Below are positions 12,783 through 17,917 of a stretch of DNA of 17,917 bases, piece after piece; positions within the stretch are counted from its first letter, which is position 1; each line of letters begins with the position of its first letter. The position numbers and the translations under genes were made by a program. The notes beneath the pieces were generated by a model, which saw only the letters and a program-made list of their open reading frames with translations, ran no database searches and was not told the origin of the DNA. Origin of the DNA: Dokdonella_A sp035760865 (GTDB lineage: Bacteria > Pseudomonadota > Gammaproteobacteria > Xanthomonadales > Rhodanobacteraceae). The stretch is taken from NCBI GenBank assembly GCA_035760865.1, contig DASTSE010000157.1:1-17917 (forward strand). Reading direction: 5' to 3'.

Positions 12783-13292
12783 TTACTTCGCTTCGACGAA
12801 GCGCACGTCCGCGCCGGTCGGGTCGAGTGCGAGCTTGACCGCGGCGCCTTCGGCGGTCGCGCCGACGAACAGCACGACGACGTCCTTGAACGAACCCGGC
12901 GTCGCGTCCTTGAACGCATCGATGATGAGCGCCGAGGTCAGCTTCGAATCCGGACCGCCGAACGCCATCATGTTGCCCGGCAGCACGCCGCGCGAAACGA
13001 CCGTGCGCACGTTCTCGAGCTGGTTGTTGCGGTCGGCCACCGTCGCTTCGTCGTCGCCGGCCGGCACGAAGTACATGTACGGGTGGTTGCTCTTCACGCC
13101 CTGCATGTTCGCGGTGACGACCGCGACCAGGTACTGCTTCCACGCGTTCTTGTCGGTCGGGTTGGTCGGCATCGGCGGGATCGCGGGCTTCTGCTCGGCC
13201 GCCGGCACGGCCGCCTGCTCGCCGGAGCTGCACGCACCGAGCGACAGCGTCGCGGCGACGGCGAGGGCTACGATCGGAAGAATCTTGCGCAT
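12783..13292 (-). CDS. Predicted lipoprotein of unknown function
   Basis: A 169-residue protein starting MRKILPIVALAVAATLSLGA with the lipobox LGAC; Cys21 would be the lipidated residue after signal peptidase II cleavage. Ser22-Ser23 follow, so outer membrane retention is plausible. After a short Pro/Ala linker (about 27-44) comes a compact domain with DKNAWKQYLVAVVTANMQGV at 47-66, FVPAGDD, RGVLPGNMMAFGGPDS, and a C-terminal FKDVVVLFVGATAEGAAVK. I do not recognise a characterised family. The start is firm: GAGGT lies 9 bases upstream and includes the coaD stop codon. The gap from coaD is six bases, so the genes are co-transcribed. A function related to CoA is not implied by this. Confidence 0.85.
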   Translation of the reverse strand: MRKILPIVALAVAATLSLGACSSGEQAAVPAAEQKPAIPPMPTNPTDKNAWKQYLVAVVTANMQGVKSNHPYMYFVPAGDDEATVADRNNQLENVRTVVSRGVLPGNMMAFGGPDSKLTSALIIDAFKDATPGSFKDVVVLFVGATAEGAAVKLALDPTGADVRFVEAK

Positions 13293-13298
13293 GGTGGA

Positions 13299-13814
13299 TT
13301 ACCTCGTGGTTGTCGAATTCAGGTAGCGCGTGCGCAGCGCCTGTTGCACGACCGGATGGACGAATCCGGAAACATCGCCGCCGAGGCGCGCGATTTCGCG
13401 CACCAGCGAGGACGAGATGAAACTGTATTGCTCCGCGGGCGTCAGGAACAGCGTTTCCGCGGCCGGAATCAAGTGCCGGTTCATGCTCGCGAGCTGGAAC
13501 TCGTATTCGAAGTCGGACACCGCGCGCAGCCCGCGCAGGATCACGCCGGCGCCGATCTCCTCGACGAAATCGGCGAGCAGCGTCGAGAACCCGCGCACCT
13601 CGACGTTGGCGAGGCCGCCGAGCGCGGTGCGCGCGAGGTCGATGCGCATCGCGAGGTCGAACGCAGGCATCTTGGTCGAGCTGTCCGCGACCGCGACGAC
13701 GAGGCGGTCGAACAGCGGTGCCGCACGGCTCGCGAGGTCGATATGGCCGTTCGTGATCGGATCGAAGGTGCCCGGATAGACCGCGATGCGCGCGCGCTGC
13801 TGCGTGGTTGGCAT
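13299..13814 (-). CDS. coaD: Phosphopantetheine adenylyltransferase
   Basis: Catalyses the penultimate step of CoA synthesis, transferring AMP from ATP to 4'-phosphopantetheine. It is 171 residues (E. coli CoaD 159) and carries the nucleotidyltransferase signature YPGTFDPITNGH at 13-24, with the T-x-G-H site at 21-24. GVILRGLRAVSDFEYEFQLA is the conserved ATP-site segment and YSFISSSLVREIARLGGDVS the conserved C-terminal one. I chose the ATG at 13814, with AGGGA about 9 bases upstream; longer versions would run into rsmD. The gene starts 23 bases after the rsmD stop and is followed six bases later by the lipoprotein gene. Confidence 0.97.
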   Translation of the reverse strand: MPTTQQRARIAVYPGTFDPITNGHIDLASRAAPLFDRLVVAVADSSTKMPAFDLAMRIDLARTALGGLANVEVRGFSTLLADFVEEIGAGVILRGLRAVSDFEYEFQLASMNRHLIPAAETLFLTPAEQYSFISSSLVREIARLGGDVSGFVHPVVQQALRTRYLNSTTTR

Positions 13815-13837
13815 GGGCCGTCCCTGCGAAATGGCCG

Positions 13838-14428
13838 TTAGCTTAGCGGAACCGCCCCGGAGCGGCGATAGAGCGCATGGCGGACCGCGCCCGCGACACC
13901 CTCGCGGTGCCGGACCCACGTCGACGGCAGCTCGAAGCGCGCCTCGCGCGGCGATTCGACGTAGGCGAAGCCGCCGTCGGCGAGCCAGCCGCCCTGCTCG
14001 ATCGCGGCCGCCGCGCCCTGCCAGAGCCCGGCATCGAACGGCGGGTCGAGGAAGACGAGGTCGTACGGCGTCGCCGCGCCCGTGAGCCAGCCGGCTGCGT
14101 CCGCATGCACGACGTCGGCGCCGGCGACGCGCAACCGCGCGAGGTTGTCGGCCAGCGCGCGGCACAGCTCGCGGTCGCGCTCGACGAACGTGCAGGCGCC
14201 GGCACCGCGCGAAAGCGCCTCGATGCCCAGCGCGCCCGTGCCCGCGTAGAGGTCGAGACAGCGCATGCCGGGCAGGTAGGGCATGAGCCAGTTGAACAGC
14301 GTCTCGCGCACGCGATCGGGGGTCGGGCGCAGGCCTTCGCGCACGGGCACGGCGAGGCGCGAGCCACGCAAGCGGCCGGCGACGATGCGCACGGCGCCGT
14401 GCGCGGATTTCGCGGGAGGATTGCGCAT
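13838..14428 (-). CDS. rsmD: 16S rRNA (guanine966-N2)-methyltransferase
   Basis: S-adenosylmethionine-dependent methylation of G966 in 16S rRNA in the small ribosomal subunit. It is 196 residues. The N-terminal VRIVAGRLRGSRLAVP and RPTPDRVRETLFNWL (34-48) are RsmD signatures. LDLYAGTGALGIEALSRGA at 58-76 is the SAM-binding motif I, and LDPPF at 127-131 is the catalytic D/NPPF motif. I take the ATG at 14428 as the start; an in-frame ATG at 14473 would add 15 residues without family support, and neither has a strong ribosome site. Divergent from ftsY across 65 bases, the classic gammaproteobacterial arrangement. Confidence 0.95.
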   Translation of the reverse strand: MRNPPAKSAHGAVRIVAGRLRGSRLAVPVREGLRPTPDRVRETLFNWLMPYLPGMRCLDLYAGTGALGIEALSRGAGACTFVERDRELCRALADNLARLRVAGADVVHADAAGWLTGAATPYDLVFLDPPFDAGLWQGAAAAIEQGGWLADGGFAYVESPREARFELPSTWVRHREGVAGAVRHALYRRSGAVPLS

Positions 14429-14450
14429 CTCAGGTGGCGTCGACGCCCCG

Positions 14451-14460
14451 GTGTTAGCAT
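14451..14460. promoter_or_regulatory. Possible symmetric divergent promoter of rsmD and ftsY
   Basis: The near-palindrome TGTTAGCA reads TGCTAACA on the other strand. This gives an extended -10 toward ftsY (TG, T, TAGCAT at 14455-14460) and a weaker one toward rsmD (TG, C, TAACAC at 14456-14451). Predicted leaders are short, about 27 and 16 bases. No good -35 is visible for either. Confidence 0.35.
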
Positions 14461-14493
14461 TGTCGGCCCGCATTTTCGCCGAATTCGCCCGCG

Positions 14494-15642
14494 ATGCTGA
14501 AGTTCTGGAAGAAGAAGCCGGCCGAGGACAAGGCCACGCCAGCGGTGCCCGCGCCGCAGACGCCCGAAGAAGCGGCTTTCGCGGCGCCGGTGCAGGAGCA
14601 CGAGGCGCCCGCCGCCCCGCTCGCGGATGCCGGCGCGAGCGCGGGCGCTGCCGCCGCACCGCCGCCGTCGGATCCCGCCGAAGCCGATGCCGAAGCCGCC
14701 GAGGACGACGCCCCCGCGCGCCGCGGCTGGCGCGACCGCCTCGCCGGCAGCGGCTTCGCCCGCAGCCTCGCCTCGATCTTCAAGCGCAACCCCATCCTCG
14801 ACGACGCGTTCCTCGACGAACTGGAAACCTGCCTCATCACGGCCGACGTCGGCATCGCGACGACGACCGACCTCATGGACGACCTGCGCCGCCGCGTCGG
14901 CAAACGCGAGTTCGCCGATGCGCGCGCGCTGCTCGACGCGCTGCGCGCCGATCTCGTCGCGCGCCTGAAGCCGGTCGAGCGGCCGCTCGACGTCGGTGCG
15001 GGCGGCCACAAACCGTTCGTGATCCTCACCGTCGGCGTCAACGGCGTCGGCAAGACGACCACGATCGGCAAGCTCGCGCATCGCTACAAGGCCGAGTACC
15101 GCAGCGTGCTGCTCGCGGCGGGCGACACGTTCCGCGCAGCCGCGGTCGAACAATTGCAGACCTGGGGCACGCGCAACGCGGTCAGCGTGATCGCCCAGGG
15201 GTCGGGCGCGGATTCGGCCAGCGTGATCTTCGACGCGCTGCAGACCGCGCGCTCGCGCGGCACCGAGGTGCTGATCGCGGACACGGCGGGCCGCCTGCAC
15301 ACGCAGGCCGGCCTCATGGACGAGTTGGCGAAGATCCGTCGCGTGCTCGGCAAACTCGATCCCGCGGCGCCGCACGAAGTGCTGCTCGTCATCGACGGCA
15401 CGACCGGGCAGAACGCGATCAACCAGGTGCGCACGTTCCGCGAGTCGATCGGCGTCACCGGCCTGGTCGTTACCAAGCTCGACGGCACCGCGAAGGGCGG
15501 CGTGGTGTTCGCGCTCGCACGCGAGTTCGGCCTGCCGATCCGTTATGTCGGCCTCGGCGAGCGCGCGGCCGACCTGCGCGTGTTCGACGCCGCCGCGTTC
15601 GTCGACGGCCTGCTGCCCGCTTCGCTCGGCGGCAATGGGTGA
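14494..15642 (+). CDS. ftsY: Signal recognition particle receptor FtsY
   Basis: SRP receptor GTPase that docks ribosome-nascent chain-SRP complexes at the inner membrane for co-translational insertion. It is 382 residues: a basic start MLKFWKKKP, an Ala/Pro/Glu/Asp-rich A domain to about 75, an N domain helical bundle (about 78-165) and a G domain. GTPase motifs: GVNGVGKTTT at 181-190 (P-loop), DTFRAAAVEQL at 211-221, DTAGR at 263-267, TKLDGTAKGG at 327-336 and GLGERAADLRVF at 353-364. The A domain is shorter than in E. coli FtsY (497 residues), as in many other bacteria. No clear Shine-Dalgarno precedes the ATG. First gene of a four-gene plus-strand cluster; its stop overlaps the next gene by 8 bases. 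Confidence 0.98.
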   Translation: MLKFWKKKPAEDKATPAVPAPQTPEEAAFAAPVQEHEAPAAPLADAGASAGAAAAPPPSDPAEADAEAAEDDAPARRGWRDRLAGSGFARSLASIFKRNPILDDAFLDELETCLITADVGIATTTDLMDDLRRRVGKREFADARALLDALRADLVARLKPVERPLDVGAGGHKPFVILTVGVNGVGKTTTIGKLAHRYKAEYRSVLLAAGDTFRAAAVEQLQTWGTRNAVSVIAQGSGADSASVIFDALQTARSRGTEVLIADTAGRLHTQAGLMDELAKIRRVLGKLDPAAPHEVLLVIDGTTGQNAINQVRTFRESIGVTGLVVTKLDGTAKGGVVFALAREFGLPIRYVGLGERAADLRVFDAAAFVDGLLPASLGGNG

Positions 15643-16309
15643 CACGCCTGCCGCGCGGCCGCGGCGCCGGCGCAGGTGGCTACGCGTGCTGCTCGTCGTG
15701 CTCGCGATCGGCGCGATCGGCGCAGTGGTCGTGCATCGCTACACGCGGCCGCAGCGCATCACCGCGCTGCTCGTCGAGCGCGTGCGCAGCGAACTCGGCG
15801 CGCAGCTGCGCCTCGGCGGCGACGCCGGTTACGCGCTCCTGCCCGGCTTGCGCGCCGTGCTGCCGCAGCCCGAGCTCGTCGTCGACGGTACGCGCGTGCT
15901 GCGCGCCGACGCGCTGCGCGCAGCCGTCCCGTGGCGCGCGCTGTGGTCGTCGCAGCTCGAGATCGAGCGCATCGAGCTCGTGCGGCCCGTGCTCGACCTC
16001 GACGCGCTGCGCGCATGGCTCGCGGCGCGACCGCCATCGACGTCGCCGCCGCCCGACGTGCGCTTCGTGCTGCACGTCGAGGACGGCCGCGTGCTGCAGG
16101 CGGGCAAGCCGGTCGCCGAAGGCGTGACGATCGACCTCGCCAACCGCGCCGACCTCGTCGCATGGCTGCGCGGCTGGAAGCCGGCGAACGCCGACGTCGT
16201 GCCGCCGGTCGCAGGCAGCGTGCACATCGATGCCGCGCAGGTCGGCGACACGCGCATCGAAGGCCTCGACGTCGAGGTGCGCGACGACCCGGCGCCGGAG
16301 CAGCCATGA
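15635..16309 (+). CDS. Short AsmA-like membrane-anchored protein
   Basis: A 224-residue protein with a strongly basic N-terminus (RPRRRRRWLR at 8-17) and one transmembrane helix at about 16-33; the rest would face the periplasm. The pattern RITALLVERVRSELGAQLRL at 41-60, then LLPGLRAVLPQPELVVDG and LEIERIELVRPVLDLDALRAWLA, resembles the N-terminal domain of AsmA-type proteins, which act in outer membrane lipid homeostasis. Such proteins are commonly 600 residues or more, so this is a short version lacking the repeat groove and C-terminal domain, or an unrelated look-alike. ATG at 15635 overlaps the ftsY stop by 8 bases; its own stop overlaps the mutY start (ATGA). This implies tight translational coupling. 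Family call is moderate, function unknown. Confidence 0.7.
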   Translation: MGDTPAARPRRRRRWLRVLLVVLAIGAIGAVVVHRYTRPQRITALLVERVRSELGAQLRLGGDAGYALLPGLRAVLPQPELVVDGTRVLRADALRAAVPWRALWSSQLEIERIELVRPVLDLDALRAWLAARPPSTSPPPDVRFVLHVEDGRVLQAGKPVAEGVTIDLANRADLVAWLRGWKPANADVVPPVAGSVHIDAAQVGDTRIEGLDVEVRDDPAPEQP

Positions 16310-17352
16310 GCGACACGTTCGCCGACGCGCTGCTCGCCTGGTACGACCGCCACGGCCGCCGCGACCTGCCCTGGCAGCATCCGCGCACGCCGTACCGCGT
16401 CTGGCTCAGCGAGATCATGCTGCAGCAGACGCAGGTGCGCACGGTGATCCCGTACTTCGAGCGTTTCGTCGCCGCGCTGCCCGACCTCGCCTCGCTCGCC
16501 GCGGCGAGCGAGGACCGCGTGCTCGCGCTGTGGTCGGGCCTCGGCTACTACAGCCGCGCGCGCAACCTGCATCGCACGGCGCAACTGTGCATCAAGCAGC
16601 ACGGCGGCGACCTGCCACGCGACGTCGACGCGCTCGCCGCCCTGCCCGGCATCGGCCGCTCGACCGCGGCGGCGATCCTCGCGCAAGCGCACGGCGCGCG
16701 CCACGCGATCCTCGACGGCAACGTCAAGCGCGTGCTCGCGCGCTGGCACGGCGTGTCCGGCTGGCCGGGAGCGACCGCGACGCAGCGCACGCTGTGGGCG
16801 CACGCACACGCGCACACGCCGGCGACGCGCGTCGCCGACTACACGCAGGCGATCATGGACCTCGGTGCGACGGTCTGCGCGCGCAGCCGCCCACGCTGCG
16901 CCGACTGCCCGGTCGCCGACGGCTGCGTCGCGCGCCGCGAGAATCTCACCACCGTGCTGCCGCAGCCGAAACCGACGCGCGACGTGCCGACGCGGCGCAC
17001 GACCATGCTCGTCGTGCGCGATGCGGACGGCCGCGTTCTGCTCGAACGCCGCCCGCCGACCGGCGTGTGGGCGCGCCTGTGGAGCCTGCCCGAGGTCGAC
17101 GACGCCGGCGACGCCGCGTCGCGCCTGCTCGAACGCCATGGCGTGAGCGCACCGGCGTCGCGCGCGCTCACCCCGTTCGTGCATACGTTCAGCCACTATC
17201 GACTCGACGTCACGCCGCTGCTGTTCGACGATGCGCGCGCGACGCGCGTCGCCGACGCCGACGCGCGCTGGCACGCCGCGAGCGACTACGACGCGCTCGG
17301 CCTGCCCGCGCCGGTGCGCAAACTGCTCATGCAACTGGAGGAAACCCGATGA
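16306..17352 (+). CDS. mutY: Adenine DNA glycosylase MutY
   Basis: Base-excision repair enzyme that removes adenine mispaired with 8-oxoguanine. It is 348 residues (E. coli 350). Glu36 in SEIMLQQTQV is the catalytic acid and Asp137 in ILDGNVKR the second catalytic residue. LPGIGRSTAAAIL at 113-125 is the helix-hairpin-helix. The [4Fe-4S] cluster cysteines are Cys191, Cys198, Cys201 and Cys207 (C-x6-C-x2-C-x5-C). The C-terminal third is a Nudix-like 8-oxoG recognition domain, with RVLLERRPPTGVWARLWSLPE and the FSHYRLDV segment. It is complete and probably functional. It overlaps the AsmA-like gene (ATGA) before it and yggX after it in the same way. Confidence 0.98.
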   Translation: MSDTFADALLAWYDRHGRRDLPWQHPRTPYRVWLSEIMLQQTQVRTVIPYFERFVAALPDLASLAAASEDRVLALWSGLGYYSRARNLHRTAQLCIKQHGGDLPRDVDALAALPGIGRSTAAAILAQAHGARHAILDGNVKRVLARWHGVSGWPGATATQRTLWAHAHAHTPATRVADYTQAIMDLGATVCARSRPRCADCPVADGCVARRENLTTVLPQPKPTRDVPTRRTTMLVVRDADGRVLLERRPPTGVWARLWSLPEVDDAGDAASRLLERHGVSAPASRALTPFVHTFSHYRLDVTPLLFDDARATRVADADARWHAASDYDALGLPAPVRKLLMQLEETR

Positions 17353-17627
17353 CGCGCACCGTGCACTGCGTGAAGCTCGGCCGCGACGCCGAAGGCCTCG
17401 CCTTCGCGCCATGGCCCGGCGAACTCGGCAAGCGCATCTACGAACATGTCTCGAAGGACGCCTGGGCCGCGTGGCTCGCGCACCAGACGATGCTCATCAA
17501 CGAGAACCGCCTGAACCCGCTCGACCCGAAGACGCGCGCGTTCATCGCGGCGGAGATGGAGAAGTATTTCTTCGGCGACGGCTCGGAGAAGCCCGCGGGA
17601 TATGTCGCGCCGGAGGGCGGGGGCTAG
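17349..17627 (+). CDS. yggX: Fe(2+)-trafficking protein YggX
   Basis: A 92-residue YggX-family protein that protects iron-sulfur clusters and limits oxidative damage, here directly behind mutY as in E. coli. Family features: Cys7 in TVHCVKLGRDAEGL, the helical WAAWLAHQTMLINENRLNPL (65-residue region centre) and KTRAFIAAEMEKYFFG. The length is typical. The ATG at 17349 overlaps the mutY stop (ATGA). The last base of its TAG stop codon is also the first base of a 12-unit GGGATTN tandem array, so the mRNA 3' end begins with a G-rich repeat. Confidence 0.96.
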   Translation: MTRTVHCVKLGRDAEGLAFAPWPGELGKRIYEHVSKDAWAAWLAHQTMLINENRLNPLDPKTRAFIAAEMEKYFFGDGSEKPAGYVAPEGGG

Positions 17628-17710
17628 GGATTCGGGATTCGGGATTGGGGATTAGGGATTGGGGATTAGGGATTAGGGATTAGGGATTGGGGATTGGGGA
17701 TTGGGGATTG
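17627..17710 (+). repeat. Twelve tandem GGGATTN heptamers
   Basis: Exactly twelve 7-base units fill 84 bases without interruption. In order the last base of each unit is C, C, G, A, G, A, A, A, G, G, G, G. Every unit keeps GGGATT. The first G belongs to the yggX stop codon. Twelve GGG tracts with 4-base loops could form up to three G-quadruplexes in the plus strand and in yggX mRNA. Confidence 0.95.
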
Positions 17711-17723
17711 ACGCCCCGGCACC

Positions 17724-17750
17724 GTCATTCCCGCGGAAGCGGGAATCCAT
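17724..17750 (+). repeat. REP-like palindrome, forward arm
   Basis: GTCATTCCCGC, GGAA and GCGGGAATCCAT form a self-complementary hairpin of the CCCGC...GCGGG type. It may terminate or stabilise the ftsY-asmA-mutY-yggX transcript. Confidence 0.75.
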
Positions 17751-17776
17751 TTTCGCCTTCACGGCTTCCAGGCTCG

Positions 17777-17802
17777 ATGAATCCCCGTCACGCGGGGATG
17801 AC
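17777..17802 (-). repeat. REP-like palindrome, reverse arm
   Basis: ATGAATCCCCG, TCA, CGCGGGGATGAC forms a hairpin and is the inverse-oriented partner of 17724-17750, sharing GTCATnCCCGCG and GGGnATTCAT/GGGAATCCAT ends. Paired opposite REPs are the usual layout of such elements. Confidence 0.75.
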
Positions 17803-17892
17803 GACGCGCTCGGAGGCTCCCCCAGGCCTCCGATTCCTGATTCTCTATTCCCGAAATCCCGAATCCCGAATGCCGAATCCCCGCTCCACGCA

Positions 17893-17898
17893 TTGACA
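17893..17898 (+). promoter_or_regulatory. Consensus -35 box at the window edge
   Basis: A perfect TTGACA followed by an AT-rich stretch (TATTTCGATTATTC) stands out in this GC-rich region. The -10 would lie at or just past the window end. It likely serves a gene beyond the window, perhaps a stable RNA gene. Confidence 0.45.
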
Positions 17899-17917
17899 TA
17901 TTTCGATTATTCTGGAA

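Larger units (their letters stand above)
17627..17881. mobile_element. Nested palindromic repeat element after yggX
   Basis: The outer ends are heptamers GGGATTN on the left (17627-17710) and inverted relatives on the right (17852-17881, GAATCCC units with one GAATGCC). Inside are two REP-like hairpins in opposite orientation (17724-17750 and 17777-17802). The 255-base structure is a nested inverted repeat with no gene. It resembles multi-copy intergenic elements of xanthomonads; mobility is inferred. Confidence 0.55.

Noticed and set aside
17627..17710. CRISPR or coding repeat (Gly/Leu/Asp-rich peptide after yggX)
   Set aside because: Seven-base units without spacers; the yggX stop precedes the array, and apparent peptides such as GIRDSGLGIRD come from reading the repeat in another frame.
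17750..17917. tRNA gene at the right edge
   Set aside because: The palindromes at 17724-17802 do not form a cloverleaf with the invariant T-loop sequence. Only a promoter-like -35 is seen at the end, so any RNA gene would lie outside.

Overview
The window is bacterial chromosome of high GC content with strong G/C third-position bias. Gene content and order suggest a gammaproteobacterium of the Xanthomonadales/Lysobacterales (Xanthomonas/Lysobacter/Rhodanobacter relatives). The pointers are a three-subunit pntAA-pntAB-pntB transhydrogenase, the rsmD-coaD-lipoprotein-ferredoxin-ggt order, the divergent ftsY-asmA-like-mutY-yggX operon, and intergenic repeats of the GTCATTCCCGC and GGGATTN kinds. 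This is inference from familiar gene order, not a database result.

Layout. 1-734 (minus): 5' part of pgi, cut by the window edge. 926-4324 (minus): pntA1, an inserted GxxExxY nuclease-like gene, pntA2 and pntB. 4528-6004 (plus): YdjA-type nitroreductase and a stand-alone 5'-3' exonuclease (Xni-like). 6147-7619 (minus): exported beta-propeller protein of unknown role. 7692-8228 (plus): Nudix hydrolase of ADP-ribose pyrophosphatase type. 8449-8847 (minus): MAPEG membrane protein. 8972-10536 (minus): TMEM43-like membrane protein translationally coupled to an MBL-fold hydrolase. 10611-12296 (minus): gamma-glutamyltransferase. 12451-14428 (minus, transcribed rsmD to fdx): rsmD, coaD, lipoprotein, YfhL-type ferredoxin. 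14494-17627 (plus): ftsY, short AsmA-like protein, mutY, yggX, with overlapping starts and stops. 17627-17917: a nested repeat element and a possible promoter for a gene beyond the window.

Most genes are housekeeping: proton-driven NADPH supply (pnt), glycolysis (pgi), CoA synthesis (coaD), rRNA methylation (rsmD), membrane protein targeting (ftsY), oxidative DNA repair and iron handling (mutY, yggX), glutathione turnover (ggt).

The most unusual material is repetitive. A small PD-(D/E)XK-type gene, bracketed by inverted arrays of the 9-mer GAAGGACAC, splits the pnt operon. A second locus (8250-8424) has the same termini, with a 37-bp exact match, but no gene. Together they look like an autonomous/non-autonomous pair of a small mobile or nuclease-linked repeat. 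The second theme is G-rich GGGATTN-type repeats able to form G-quadruplexes, one abutting the yggX stop codon and one abutting the ferredoxin start codon.
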